From Prochlorococcus sp. AG-347-L17 (GTDB lineage Bacteria > Cyanobacteriota > Cyanobacteriia > PCC-6307 > Cyanobiaceae), in NCBI GenBank assembly GCA_003278925.1, contig QCCN01000005.1, positions 1 through 64,000 on the forward strand: a stretch of 64,000 nt of DNA, written 5' to 3'. Positions 25,024 to 33,971 of this stretch are shown here, in pieces. Position 1 is the first letter of the stretch, and each line of letters starts with the position of its first letter. A program made the position numbers and the translations under genes. The notes under the pieces were generated by a model that saw only the letters and a list, made by a program, of their open reading frames with translations, was not told the DNA's origin and searched no databases.

Positions 25024-25093
25024 TCAAAAAATTAAAACTAGGACTATCTTAAACTAATTTGCTGGACAATCCTAATTTAAAAATTAAATACTA

Positions 25094-26101
25094 TTAGAAC
25101 TGTTCTAAGAATCTAATATCATTTGTATAAAATTTTCTGATGTCGTCGATCTGATGTCTCACCATACAAAATCTCTCAACTCCTAATCCTGCTGCAAAAC
25201 CAGTCCATTGCTCAGAATCTATTCCTAATTTTTCTAAGACCTTTGGATCAACCATTCCGCAACCCATTACTTCTAACCATTTACCTTTCCACTGGACGTC
25301 CACTTCTGCTGAAGGTTCTGTAAAGGGGAAATAACTAGCTCTAAATCTTACAGGAATATCTCCAAAAAAGGTCTTTAAAAATGTAAGAACTGTTCCTCTT
25401 AAATGACTAAAATTAATGTCTTGATCGATACATAAAACCTCAACCTGATTAAATACAGGCGAATGAGTAGCATCTACTGCATCTCTCCTATATACTCTCC
25501 CGGGAGCAATAATTCTTACTGGAGGAGGATTCTTCTCTAAGTACCTTATCTGAACAGGAGAAGTATGGGTCCTTAAAAGTCGATTTTCATCTAAGTAGAA
25601 AGTATCCTGCATATCTCTTGCGGGATGATTTTTAGGTATGTTAAGAGACTCAAAATTATAAAAATCAGTTTCTATTTCAGGGCCACTTTCAACTGAGTAT
25701 CCTAAACCACAAAATATATCTATTATTTCATCTTGAGTTGAAATCAAAGGATGTTTATTCCCAGGGGGGGTTCCAATTGAAGGGATAGTTACATCAATTT
25801 TTTCTTTTTTAATCTTTTTATCTAAGGCTTCGCTGTTTAGTTTATTTTTTCTTTGAGTTATTAGTTCTTGCAAATTTATCTTTATTAAATTTGCCTTCTG
25901 GCCAATAATTGGTCTATCAGTAGCAGATAATTGACCCATTGTTTTCAAAATAATTGATAAATCACCTTTTTTCCCTAGCAAAGAAATTCTCAATTGATCC
26001 AGTTCCTCATGAGTATTAGAATTATCTATATTATTTTTTGCTGTTAGAGAAAGATTATTTAGTTTTTCCTCAATTTGACTTAATGATTCAATTTGACTCA
26101 C
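25094..26101 (-). CDS. pheS: Phenylalanyl-tRNA synthetase alpha subunit
   Basis: The 335-residue protein has an N-terminal coiled coil (residues 1-95) that binds tRNA and a class II catalytic core. Motif 2 is visible in [19 protein letters not shown], and motif 3 in [15 protein letters not shown]. It pairs with PheT (not in the window) to charge tRNA-Phe. Length is normal for the bacterial subunit. It is divergent from surE with 68 bases between the starts. Confidence 0.96.
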   Translation of the reverse strand: MSQIESLSQIEEKLNNLSLTAKNNIDNSNTHEELDQLRISLLGKKGDLSIILKTMGQLSATDRPIIGQKANLIKINLQELITQRKNKLNSEALDKKIKKEKIDVTIPSIGTPPGNKHPLISTQDEIIDIFCGLGYSVESGPEIETDFYNFESLNIPKNHPARDMQDTFYLDENRLLRTHTSPVQIRYLEKNPPPVRIIAPGRVYRRDAVDATHSPVFNQVEVLCIDQDINFSHLRGTVLTFLKTFFGDIPVRFRASYFPFTEPSAEVDVQWKGKWLEVMGCGMVDPKVLEKLGIDSEQWTGFAAGLGVERFCMVRHQIDDIRKFYTNDIRFLEQF

Positions 26102-26169
26102 TGATATAGTAAAAATAAGTATTGCTTTATCTTACTTAAATATCGTCCATAAATAAAATGTCTTGATTA

Positions 26170-26979
26170 ATGAAACCGTTAAATATATTAATTAGCAATG
26201 ATGATGGTGTTTTCGCAGCGGGGATAAGAGCTTTAGCAAAATCAGCCCAAAAAAGAGGGCATAAGGTAAAAGTAGTATGTCCTGACCAAGAAAGATCAGC
26301 TACTGGTCATGGTCTTACTTTACAATCCCCATTAAGAGTGGAAAAAGCTAACGAGTTATTTGGACAAGGAATTGAAGCTTGGGGATGTTCCGGTACACCT
26401 GCTGATTGTGTCAAATTAGCTCTATCTGAACTCTTGGATCATAAACCTGATCTGATACTATCCGGAATAAATCATGGACCCAATTTAGGGACAGATATTT
26501 TTTGTTCAGGCACAGTCGCGGCAGCTATGGAAGGCACTTTAGAAAATGTTCCCTCCATGGCAATAAGTGTTGCTAGTTTTAAATGGAAGAATTTTGAATT
26601 TGCTGGAGAAATTGCAATGAATATTGCCGAACAAGCAATTAACGATAGTTGGCCAGCTTCACTTTTATTAAATTTGAACATACCCCCCTGCGAAAAAAAC
26701 AAGATAAAAGAATTATCCTGGACAAGATTATCGGTAAGAAAATATAAAAATCAATTTTCCAAAAGGGAAGACCCGAGGGGTGATGATTATTATTGGTTAG
26801 CAGGTGAAGTTGTTTTAGATCTTAAATCGAAAGGTTACGGTCCTAAGAATTGGCCTAGCGATGTATCTCAAATTCAAGAAAATAAGATATCTCTTACACC
26901 TGTAGAACCAGATTTATTTTGGAGAGGTAATTTAGATGACTTACCTAAAATTAATAATTCATTTGTAAATCCTTCTTAA
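26170..26979 (+). CDS. surE: 5'-nucleotidase SurE
   Basis: The 269-residue product has the family metal-binding start [13 protein letters not shown] (Asp-Asp pair), then [16 protein letters not shown] and [13 protein letters not shown], which complete the metal and phosphate site. SurE dephosphorylates nucleoside monophosphates and has roles in stationary-phase survival. The C-terminus overlaps the end of the convergent DUF3611 gene by 21 bases. Confidence 0.95.
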   Translation: MKPLNILISNDDGVFAAGIRALAKSAQKRGHKVKVVCPDQERSATGHGLTLQSPLRVEKANELFGQGIEAWGCSGTPADCVKLALSELLDHKPDLILSGINHGPNLGTDIFCSGTVAAAMEGTLENVPSMAISVASFKWKNFEFAGEIAMNIAEQAINDSWPASLLLNLNIPPCEKNKIKELSWTRLSVRKYKNQFSKREDPRGDDYYWLAGEVVLDLKSKGYGPKNWPSDVSQIQENKISLTPVEPDLFWRGNLDDLPKINNSFVNPS

Positions 26980-27492
26980 AAGCCATAAAGAAAAGCAAAG
27001 TCCAAAAAAATGAGCAGCGATAACTTGCGTATTACTGAGAACTGATAATATTTCAAGACCAGTAATTGGGATATCAGATGTCGCTGTTATCAATTGTCCA
27101 GTTGTTTGAGAGGATGCTTGTATAAATAAAGCTCCCATAAGAGCTTGATATCCAATTAATCCAAACAAAATTCCAAATAAATCAACTATTAGACCTCGTT
27201 TTATCAATTTACCGGTCTGTCCTCTTGAGGGTCTTGCGTTGCTTGCGATTGCTCTTCCTGTTCTAACTATTAACCAACCTTGCCAAAGACTAAAAAGTAG
27301 TAAAATCAGGGATATGGTTGTAAGTGATAGACCAGGCGCTAAGCCAAGCTGTCCTTCGCTGTTATTTACAACATTTGAAAAAAGCAAAACAGCTGCAACA
27401 ACAACACCTAAAATGGACTGAACCCAAAAGCGTATCCATCCAATGCGCCGCATTCCAAATGAAAGGGACTGAAAATCGATTTTGTCAGACAT
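26959..27492 (-). CDS. DUF3611-type membrane protein
   Basis: The product has 177 residues and four hydrophobic segments (about 22-42, 58-75, 107-128 and 152-172). The N-terminal [15 protein letters not shown] segment matches my memory of DUF3611, found in cyanobacteria and plastids, with no established function. It ends inside the convergent surE gene (21-base overlap) and its start is 68 bases from the divergent ribF start. Confidence 0.75.
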   Translation of the reverse strand: MSDKIDFQSLSFGMRRIGWIRFWVQSILGVVVAAVLLFSNVVNNSEGQLGLAPGLSLTTISLILLLFSLWQGWLIVRTGRAIASNARPSRGQTGKLIKRGLIVDLFGILFGLIGYQALMGALFIQASSQTTGQLITATSDIPITGLEILSVLSNTQVIAAHFFGLCFSLWLLRRIYK

Positions 27493-27560
27493 TCATTTGA
27501 TTGAATAAACTGTAATCAATCCAAATTTGCCACTAAAATCATAAAATTGCACGTAATCTT

Positions 27561-28484
27561 TTGATCTCTTTAATATCGCCATCTGAAGTTAAGAGTCCTA
27601 CCTCAATAGCTATTGGAAGTTTTGATGGCCTCCATGCTGGCCACAGACAATTAATAAAAAGTGTAGTTGCAGAAAATCAATATACCCCAACAATTGCAAG
27701 CTTCTGGCCTCATCCCAGAGAAGTTCTTTACAAAGAAATGCGTCTTAGACTTGATCTCCCTAATGAAAAACTATCTATTCTTGAAGATCTGGGGATTGAA
27801 CAATTAGTTCTGATTCCTTTTGATATGAAACTATCCAAATTAAGTGCGGAAAGATTCGTAAGAGATATTTTGATAAATCAATTACAAGCAAAAAACATTT
27901 CTGTAGGTGCTAATTTTAAATTTGGTTTCAGAAGAAGTGGAGATATAAATACAATAAAAAATATTATTAAGGATACGGATATTAAACTAAAAATTATTCC
28001 AATTTTAGAAGACAAGCAAGGTAGAATCAGCAGCAGCAGAATAAGAGATCTATTAGAGAAAAGTGATCTGAAAAATGCTTTCAAAATTCTTAATAGGCCT
28101 TATAGTTTTAATGGAAAAGTTGTTAAAGGTAAAGGAATTGGAAAAAGTATAGGATGGCCTACCGCAAATCTTGAAATAGATGGCAGAAAATTTTTACCTG
28201 GAGAAGGAGTTTACGCATCTTGGACAACCATAGAAAATTCCAACAAAAAAATTGAATCTGTTATGAATCTTGGCTCTCAACCAACAATAAATCCTTTATT
28301 GCCTTCTGCAGTTGAAGTTCATTTAATAAATAAAGATATCGATCTATATGGTTTAAATCTATCTGTTGAACCAGTTGCAAAACTTAGATCCCAAATCAAG
28401 TTCAAAAATATAGATCAACTTTCTAATCAAATTAAAAAAGATAGAGATAATGCTCTGAAAATTTTCAAAAACTACAAAAAATAA
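27561..28484 (+). CDS. ribF: Bifunctional riboflavin kinase/FAD synthetase
   Basis: The protein has 307 residues. The N-terminal FAD-synthetase domain carries the nucleotidyltransferase motif GSFDGLHAGHRQLI (22-35) and ends with SSSRIRDLLEK. The C-terminal flavokinase domain has GRPYSFNGK-like NRPYSFNGKVVKGKGIGKSIGWPTAN and a LGSQPTINP loop. It turns riboflavin into FMN and FAD. It starts at TTG 27561, and I see no upstream ATG in frame. It is followed after 7 bases by the ThiD2-ThiE gene, so the two are probably one operon with thiS. Confidence 0.95.
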   Translation: MISLISPSEVKSPTSIAIGSFDGLHAGHRQLIKSVVAENQYTPTIASFWPHPREVLYKEMRLRLDLPNEKLSILEDLGIEQLVLIPFDMKLSKLSAERFVRDILINQLQAKNISVGANFKFGFRRSGDINTIKNIIKDTDIKLKIIPILEDKQGRISSSRIRDLLEKSDLKNAFKILNRPYSFNGKVVKGKGIGKSIGWPTANLEIDGRKFLPGEGVYASWTTIENSNKKIESVMNLGSQPTINPLLPSAVEVHLINKDIDLYGLNLSVEPVAKLRSQIKFKNIDQLSNQIKKDRDNALKIFKNYKK

Positions 28485-28491
28485 ATTACAA

Positions 28492-29547
28492 ATGCTGAAT
28501 TCCAATCCTAAAGACGATGAAGATTTAAGAATTTATCAAATTATTGACGCTAATCTAGATAGAGCCAGAGAAGGACTAAGAGTATTAGAGGATTGGGCTA
28601 GATTTGGCCTAGGCAAAGAAAAATATGTTGAAAAGATTAAAAATTTTAGACAAATTTTAGGAAAAAATCATTTAGAAGTTTATAAACAATCTAGAAATCA
28701 CATCGAGGACAAATGTAAAGGATTGACTCATCAAGAGCAATTCAACAGAAAAACTTCTGAGCAAATCATAAGTTCTAATTCAGCCAGAGTTCAAGAAGCA
28801 TTACGAGTCATAGAAGAATTCTCAAGGCTGCAGAATCATGATCTTTCAAAAATCGCTTCTGAAATTAGATATGAAATTTATACTATTGAAATTGACTTAT
28901 TGAATTATGGCAAGTTTAAGAAGTCGGAGGAAATATTAAAAGAAAATGACTTATATGTAATCACAGATCAAAAAGACAATTTATTAGAAACAATAGAAGA
29001 GATTTTAATTGCTGGAGTAAGAATTATTCAACATAGATTTAAAACAGGAACTGATCAAGATCATCTTCAAGAAGCAATTCAGATTAAAAATCTATGTAAA
29101 AGATATAATTCTTTGTTTATTGTTAACGATAGACTTGATATAGCTCTGGCATCTAACGCTGATGGGATTCATCTTGGTCAAGACGATTTAGATTTAAAAA
29201 CCGCAAGAAAACTATTAGGATATTCAAAAATTGTCGGTATAAGTGCAAATAATGCAATTGATATTTCAAATGCTCTTAAGGGGGGTTGTGATTATATAGG
29301 AATAGGGCCAGTATTTGAAACTACAACAAAAAAGAATAAAATACCTTTAGGTATCGAAAATATAAAAACATTAACAAAGGATTTAAATATTCCTTGGTTT
29401 GCTATTGGAGGAATCAAGTCAAATAATATTTCGTATTTAAAAAGAAATGGGTTTAAAAAAGTTGCCTTAGTTTCGGAATTAATGAATTCTGAAGATCCTA
29501 AAGAAGACGCTATGATGATTCTAAAAAAGTTGTCTCATGAAAATTAG
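28492..29547 (+). CDS. thiE: Thiamine-phosphate synthase fused to an N-terminal ThiD2-like domain
   Basis: The product has 351 residues where ThiE alone is about 210. Residues 15-135 (YQIIDANLDRAREGLRVLED, SNSARVQEALRVIEEFSR) look like the ThiD2 family, an HMP-phosphate kinase type. From about residue 160 the ThiE barrel follows, with the HMP-PP site (IQHRFKTG), FIVNDRLDIA, ADGIHLGQDD, and CDYIGIGPVFETTTK. It joins the pyrimidine and thiazole halves of thiamine. thiS follows with an 11-base overlap. No TPP riboswitch is visible upstream. Confidence 0.92.
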   Translation: MLNSNPKDDEDLRIYQIIDANLDRAREGLRVLEDWARFGLGKEKYVEKIKNFRQILGKNHLEVYKQSRNHIEDKCKGLTHQEQFNRKTSEQIISSNSARVQEALRVIEEFSRLQNHDLSKIASEIRYEIYTIEIDLLNYGKFKKSEEILKENDLYVITDQKDNLLETIEEILIAGVRIIQHRFKTGTDQDHLQEAIQIKNLCKRYNSLFIVNDRLDIALASNADGIHLGQDDLDLKTARKLLGYSKIVGISANNAIDISNALKGGCDYIGIGPVFETTTKKNKIPLGIENIKTLTKDLNIPWFAIGGIKSNNISYLKRNGFKKVALVSELMNSEDPKEDAMMILKKLSHEN

Positions 29548-29746
29548 GGTAAATGGAGAAGAAAAAAAAATAGAACTTGATCAAGAAAATGCTCTACTAT
29601 CTACAGCTCTTCATCATATGGGATATAAACCAAACACAATTGTAGTTGAGTTAAATAATTTAATTATAAATTCAATGAAATGGGAAAAAGTGAAAATTAA
29701 AGATGGTGATAATTTAGAAATTGTTTCAATAGTTGGTGGCGGATAA
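29537..29746 (+). CDS. thiS: Sulfur carrier protein ThiS
   Basis: The 69-residue ubiquitin-like protein ends in VGGG, with the C-terminal Gly-Gly that is adenylated and thiocarboxylated to give the sulfur of the thiamine thiazole ring. The start (MKIRVNGEEKKIEL) is typical. It overlaps the end of thiE by 11 bases, so it is certainly read from the same message. The adenylating partner ThiF and the synthase ThiG are not in this window. Confidence 0.93.
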   Translation: MKIRVNGEEKKIELDQENALLSTALHHMGYKPNTIVVELNNLIINSMKWEKVKIKDGDNLEIVSIVGGG

Positions 29747-29858
29747 AAGAAAAATATTCAATTTATTAAAAATCTTCATATTTTTTTAAGTTTAGGCTTG
29801 AAACAATAACCAAATCTCCCCTTTTTTCGTTTTATATTTTTAATACTTAAACTTAACA

Positions 29859-30026
29859 ATGAAAGAAAGAATTGATAGCAACTCAAGGTCTCTAAAATGG
29901 GAGCAAAATGGGGAGTTAGCACATAAAGATCTCTCCGAGCTAATTGAAAGATTAAAAAATGTAGAAAGTGAACATACCTCATCTGAGCTATCTAGATTAG
30001 GTACAAAAGCAAACAAAAAAGATTAA
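29859..30026 (+). CDS. Small hypothetical protein, 55 residues
   Basis: ATG at 29859 opens 55 codons ending at TAA 30024-30026. The product is very polar and helix-prone (KWEQNGELAHKDLSELIERL, then KNVESEHTSSELSRLG), with a basic end. The regular amphipathic pattern and clean frame suggest a real gene. There is no family I can name. It follows thiS by about 110 bases of AT-rich DNA that include an inverted repeat. Confidence 0.65.
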   Translation: MKERIDSNSRSLKWEQNGELAHKDLSELIERLKNVESEHTSSELSRLGTKANKKD

Positions 30027-30093
30027 ATTTGTTACTTAGATCTTGTTTTTATAAAAATTTGTACCAAATTAAAAATACTAATTATAAAAATAA

Positions 30094-30225
30094 ATGCCGA
30101 AAAGATTTCCAGAGTGGGTAAATACAGAAGTCGTAATAAAAGCAATCAAAATGAGAGAAGAAGGAATGTTATCAAAACAACTAAATTTATGGATAGAAAA
30201 CCTATTAGAAATAGAAAAAAAGTGA
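30094..30225 (+). CDS. Small hypothetical protein, 43 residues
   Basis: ATG at 30094 opens 43 codons ending at TGA 30223-30225. The product (MPKRFPEWVNTEVVIKAIKM and onward) is basic, with two short helices and aromatic residues that would pack against them. The frame ends 4 bases before the end of the convergent larB gene. The coding character looks real, but no homologue is recognised. Confidence 0.6.
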   Translation: MPKRFPEWVNTEVVIKAIKMREEGMLSKQLNLWIENLLEIEKK

Positions 30226-30229
30226 TTTT

Positions 30230-30886
30230 TTAGGAAATACTTTTAATAATTCTGAGAGCCGCCATTGCTGCTCCGTAACCATTATCTATATTCATAACAG
30301 AAATACCTGGAGAACAGCTTGACAACATACTATTTAAAGCAGTTTCTCCATCCTTGCTAACGCCGTATCCTACTGAGACAGGTACTGCAATTATCGGTTG
30401 AGACAACAATCCGCCCACAACTGTTGCCAAAGCTCCTTCCATTCCAGCACAAACTATTAATACATCATATTTATTAATTTCTTCTAACTGACTCATCAAT
30501 CGATGAAGTCCCGCCACTCCAACATCTATAAAAGATTGACAATTGACTCCATAAATTTCGAGCGATAGTTGTGCTTCAAGTGTTACGGCTAAATCGCTTG
30601 AGCCGCCTGAAATTATGGCAACTTTTTTATTCGTAATTATTTTATTAAAATTTTTCCCAATTGTTAGGCAATTTGCTTCTTCATAAAATCGTGCATCATC
30701 ATACAAATCTAAAAGATAATTAGCCTTTTCGCTATTAATCCTAGTAATGAAAACAACCTCATTTTTACTTAATATATTTCCACATAATCTTTCTAATTGG
30801 TCGATACTCTTATCTTGCCCCCAAATAGCCTCAATTAGTCCAAGCCTATCTCTTCTTTGAAAATCAAACTTGATATCAAAATTCAT
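30230..30886 (-). CDS. larB: LarB/CpmA-family protein (AIR-carboxylase-related)
   Basis: The protein has 218 residues. The C-terminal two thirds (VAIISGGSSDLAVTLEAQ, CAGMEGALATVVGGLLSQP, AVPVSVGYGVS) match the PurE-like domain of LarB, which carboxylates nicotinic-acid adenine dinucleotide in the synthesis of the nickel-pincer cofactor. The cyanobacterial member has also been called CpmA, circadian phase modifier. No larC, larE or lactate racemase lies in the window, so the biochemical role here is open. It overlaps the TIGR03792-type gene by 4 bases and is transcribed downstream of ispF. Confidence 0.88.
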   Translation of the reverse strand: MNFDIKFDFQRRDRLGLIEAIWGQDKSIDQLERLCGNILSKNEVVFITRINSEKANYLLDLYDDARFYEEANCLTIGKNFNKIITNKKVAIISGGSSDLAVTLEAQLSLEIYGVNCQSFIDVGVAGLHRLMSQLEEINKYDVLIVCAGMEGALATVVGGLLSQPIIAVPVSVGYGVSKDGETALNSMLSSCSPGISVMNIDNGYGAAMAALRIIKSIS

Positions 30887-31329
30887 CTTTGTTTATTTAA
30901 TTCTCCCTCATAAATCAATTCAAAAGGATTATCGCCTTCATTTAGAGCAGCTTTAACATTATCTTCAAATTTTTGTTGAACTACATTTACTTCTGACATT
31001 GGTATGCTTTTCCATAATTTCTTACTTTTCCAATTTACCAATATTAAAGCTTCTTCTTTTTCTTTATTCCAAAATAATTGTCTACCCAAAAAACCATCTT
31101 GAGAAGATAACCATGGCTCCCATATTTCTTTTTCCGCATTTAGCCAAGCTGCTTTTACATCAGCAGGTACTTTAAGTCTTAATTCCTCTATGACCATTTC
31201 ACTTTGAAAATTATCCATTGTAAGAGCTTTTAAATTGGGCATATCAGATTGAAAAATTAAAACTACTAAGCAAATTAATAATAAACAAAATCCTTGAATT
31301 TTTTTTTTCATATTTAAATTAAATCTCAT
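30883..31329 (-). CDS. TIGR03792-type secreted protein, unknown function
   Basis: The product has 148 residues with an N-terminal hydrophobic signal (residues 9-26). The central [25 protein letters not shown] and [21 protein letters not shown] resemble a dabb/antibiotic-monooxygenase-like ferredoxin-fold domain and fit the cyanobacterial family TIGR03792. Function is unknown. It overlaps ispF by 4 bases at its start and larB by 4 bases at its end, so the three are translationally coupled. Confidence 0.75.
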   Translation of the reverse strand: MRFNLNMKKKIQGFCLLLICLVVLIFQSDMPNLKALTMDNFQSEMVIEELRLKVPADVKAAWLNAEKEIWEPWLSSQDGFLGRQLFWNKEKEEALILVNWKSKKLWKSIPMSEVNVVQQKFEDNVKAALNEGDNPFELIYEGELNKQR

Positions 31330-31826
31330 TTTTTCTCAAGAAGAGCTACTGAATGGCAACTTATACCCTCTTCTCTCCCTTCTGGACCCAATTTTTCATT
31401 TGTAGTTGCTTTAATCCCAATTAAATTTGCATCAATATTTAAGACCTCTGAAATATTTTTTTTCATTAGTTTTATATGTGGCATGATTTTTGGCCTTTCA
31501 GCGACAAGAACACTATCAATATTATTTATTTCCCAACCATCTTGTCTTATCAAGTCAATTACTTTTGACAACAAAAACAAGCTATCAGCATTTTTCCATT
31601 TTTCATCAGATGGAGGGAAATACTTTCCTATGTCGCCTAGCGAAAGTGCTCCCAATAATGCATCCATTATTGAGTGACTTAAAACATCAGCATCACTATG
31701 ACCATCCAAACCTAAGTTTTCAGGATGATGCAATTTTACACCGCCAATAATTAAATCTCTACCCTCAACTAATCTGTGAATATCGTATCCATTACCAATA
31801 CGAAACCTTTGAAAAGAACCAGTCAT
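31326..31826 (-). CDS. ispF: 2-C-methyl-D-erythritol 2,4-cyclodiphosphate synthase
   Basis: The 166-residue protein has the metal-binding GNGYDIHRL near residue 12, the [13 protein letters not shown] motif, and a C-terminal [16 protein letters not shown] that binds the cytidine. It closes the cyclic diphosphate in the MEP isoprenoid pathway, feeding chlorophyll phytyl chains and carotenoids. It is the first gene of a three-gene block with 4-base overlaps. Confidence 0.96.
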   Translation of the reverse strand: MTGSFQRFRIGNGYDIHRLVEGRDLIIGGVKLHHPENLGLDGHSDADVLSHSIMDALLGALSLGDIGKYFPPSDEKWKNADSLFLLSKVIDLIRQDGWEINNIDSVLVAERPKIMPHIKLMKKNISEVLNIDANLIGIKATTNEKLGPEGREEGISCHSVALLEKK

Positions 31827-31970
31827 AGCAATTATCTACAAATATAAAATACAATCTCAAATTATGATCTACAAGTTATCCTATCATGTTTGATCTGATT
31901 AATTACCAATTTGGTTAATGAAATATTCAACTAACATATTAATTAAAAATTTTTTAGAAATTGAGGGAAC

Positions 31971-32879
31971 TTATGTGATTTTTGGTGTTGTGTTTATTCC
32001 AATTAGTTTTAATGTATTCTTTACTTTTCTTGATTCATACATTAACCGAGATATTTTTCTATAAATATCTGAGCGCATATTTTCATTTGATTTATAAATA
32101 TTTTCTATAATTGGTAGTAAATCCATTTTTTCAAGATTTTTCAACACATAAAAAGAGTAATCATAAAATCGAAAATAGGACATGACTATCAATTTAGCAG
32201 TTAGATCCTCTTTGCTTAATTTACTTAAAAGTTCAATAGAGGGCAAAAACAAAAGATTATCTCCCGTAAATTTCCCCTGAGATCTAGCAAATTTACCTTC
32301 AGTATCAAATTTCCAATATCCACCAGCAGAATCTTTGTGGAACAAAACATAACCAATTTCATGATAAAGTTTCATGATTTCAAAATCTAAAGGAACTGAT
32401 TCATAAACTTCCTCTGACCAAGTCTCTAAAGCAACTATTGGACAACTCTCTTCTAACAATTTAATTCCTCCTTTTGAAATCTCATATTCAGCACCTTGTG
32501 TATCACATTTAATAAAATCAATACTTTCTCCTGGTGAAAACTCTTCATCAAGAGTTGAGACTTGATCTATAGATATTTTTTCCCAAGTAAGTCTCTTATC
32601 ATAATTTTTTTTTTCAAATTTTTTTATTTTTGAATTAGGTCGATAACAGGAACTCATACTGGGTTCACTTGTAATAAAAAAATCAAGTGTTTTTTTTGAA
32701 GACCACAATCCACATTTATGATTAATATATTCAAAAATTTTATCTTCTAAAAATTCTGACTTGGGATCTAATTCAAATGTATGAATTTGTATACCATTAT
32801 CAACATACTTAGAAAGTATCTTTAATTCTTTAGGAGTAGCACCCCTTGCACCAATATCAAGGATAATAAGTTTTCTCAT
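31971..32879 (-). CDS. FkbM-family methyltransferase
   Basis: The product has 302 residues. LDIGARGATPKEL (8-20) is the SAM-binding motif I. IDFIKCDTQGAEYEISKG is the FkbM core motif, followed by CPIVALETW. Members O-methylate sugars and natural products, often in surface-glycan clusters. Here it stands between the housekeeping genes ispF and trmD, with flanks of 144 and 309 bases that are long for this genome. That suggests an accessory insertion rather than a fixed operon. The substrate is not known. Confidence 0.85.
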   Translation of the reverse strand: MRKLIILDIGARGATPKELKILSKYVDNGIQIHTFELDPKSEFLEDKIFEYINHKCGLWSSKKTLDFFITSEPSMSSCYRPNSKIKKFEKKNYDKRLTWEKISIDQVSTLDEEFSPGESIDFIKCDTQGAEYEISKGGIKLLEESCPIVALETWSEEVYESVPLDFEIMKLYHEIGYVLFHKDSAGGYWKFDTEGKFARSQGKFTGDNLLFLPSIELLSKLSKEDLTAKLIVMSYFRFYDYSFYVLKNLEKMDLLPIIENIYKSNENMRSDIYRKISRLMYESRKVKNTLKLIGINTTPKIT

Positions 32880-33188
32880 AAAGTCGAAATTTTAATTTTT
32901 TCTTATTCAATTATCAAAGAAAAAGTAATTATCTTCAATTGTTGTAAAGAATTAATGTTTTTATATAAATATCTTTTTCTCTTCAAATTTCACACATTTT
33001 AATAATAATCCTTGGTGATGATTATTGAATAATCTTATAAAACGAGCAGTTGGGAGGAAAGCACCAATTCCTAAAGGATGAGAAAATTATCTGTAACTTA
33101 TTTGTAATCTTTAATTTTAGTTTATAGAACTACATTTAGTTCTTAACCCGTCTGTAACTAAAATTTCATCATAAAATCCTTGTTATAA
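32880..33188. other. 309-base intergenic region with hairpins
   Basis: This lies between the FkbM gene start and the trmD stop. It contains a 7-base hairpin near 33001-33024 (AATAATC/GATTATT), a G-rich AGTTGGGAGGAAAGCACC stretch near 33047-33064, and the nested inverted repeat at 33114-33164. No ORF is convincing. A small RNA is possible but not shown. Confidence 0.5.
33114..33164. repeat. Nested inverted repeat downstream of trmD
   Basis: Outer arms ATTTTAGTT (33114-33122) and AACTAAAAT (33156-33164) are perfectly complementary. Inside them, AGAACTA (33126-33132) and TAGTTCT (33137-33143) form a second perfect stem with a 4-base loop. It could fold as one RNA structure of about 50 bases. 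There is no T-run, so it is not a standard terminator. Confidence 0.6.
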
Positions 33189-33971
33189 CTACCAATCTGG
33201 GTAAAGGTCGGATTCATTACCTATTATAAATTTCATAAATTGATTATATTCTTTTATTATTCTCTTACTTTGTGGGGATTTTTTATAGTTTTCATTTGAA
33301 ATTAAGTCACTTCTTCTCTGTAATGTTCTTTCAAAACTTTTTCTTCTCCTCCACGATTTAATCTCTTCATGATTACCACTGACTAAAATATCAGGCACTT
33401 TCATATTTTTAAAAGTTAAAGGCCTAGTGTATTGAGGATACTCTAATAAAAAAGAATTATGACTCTCATCTACTAAGGATTCTGGATCACCAAGAGTTCC
33501 TGGTAATAATCTAGTCAAACCGTTAATTATTGATATTGCAGGTATTTCACCTCCAGAAAGCACATAATCGCCTATCGATATCTCTTCATCAGCTAAACAT
33601 CTAATCCTTTCATCAAAACCTTCATATTGACCACAAATAATTATTATTTGATCCAAAGTAGACCATCTCGCAAGATCCTTTTGCTTTAAGACTTTACCCT
33701 GTGGGGTCATCATTAGAGTTTTACTTTTAGGTAATTTTCTAATTGATTCATATGCCCTATAAATAGGTTCAGGTTTTAATACCATTCCTGCTCCTCCTCC
33801 ATAAGGCTTATCGTCTACTTGTCTGTAGGAACCTTCTCCATATTCTCTTAAATCATGTAAATTTAAATCGATCAAATTCTTATCTAGAGCTCTTGTTATG
33901 ACTCCTAAATTATTTATTAATTCAAAAGCTTTAGGGAACAATGTAATTACATCAAAATTAAAACCACTCAT
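33189..33971 (-). CDS. trmD: tRNA (guanine-N1-)-methyltransferase TrmD
   Basis: The enzyme has 260 residues. The trefoil-knot SAM site shows in [23 protein letters not shown] and [14 protein letters not shown], and [10 protein letters not shown] is also characteristic. It methylates G37 of tRNAs with NNG-type anticodons to prevent frameshifting. It follows era with no intergenic base (ends adjoin at 33971/33972). rpsP, which commonly accompanies trmD in bacteria, lies 3.3 kb away here. Confidence 0.96.
   Translation of the reverse strand: MSGFNFDVITLFPKAFELINNLGVITRALDKNLIDLNLHDLREYGEGSYRQVDDKPYGGGAGMVLKPEPIYRAYESIRKLPKSKTLMMTPQGKVLKQKDLARWSTLDQIIIICGQYEGFDERIRCLADEEISIGDYVLSGGEIPAISIINGLTRLLPGTLGDPESLVDESHNSFLLEYPQYTRPLTFKNMKVPDILVSGNHEEIKSWRRRKSFERTLQRRSDLISNENYKKSPQSKRIIKEYNQFMKFIIGNESDLYPDW

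Noticed and set aside
22800-29560. Cobalamin, FMN or TPP riboswitches upstream of cobL, ribF and thiE
   Set aside because: The leaders are 7-70 bases long, too short for these aptamers, and no conserved boxes are visible.
29786-29856. Inverted repeat TTAAGTTTA/TAAACTTAA upstream of the 55-codon gene
   Set aside because: The arms are only 9 AT-rich bases with a loop of over 50 bases, so it is likely chance in this base composition.
33040-33075. Possible Yfr-type small RNA (GGGAGGAAAGCACC stretch)
   Set aside because: It is loosely similar to the GGAAACA motif of the Yfr2 family but lacks the exact motif and a terminator.
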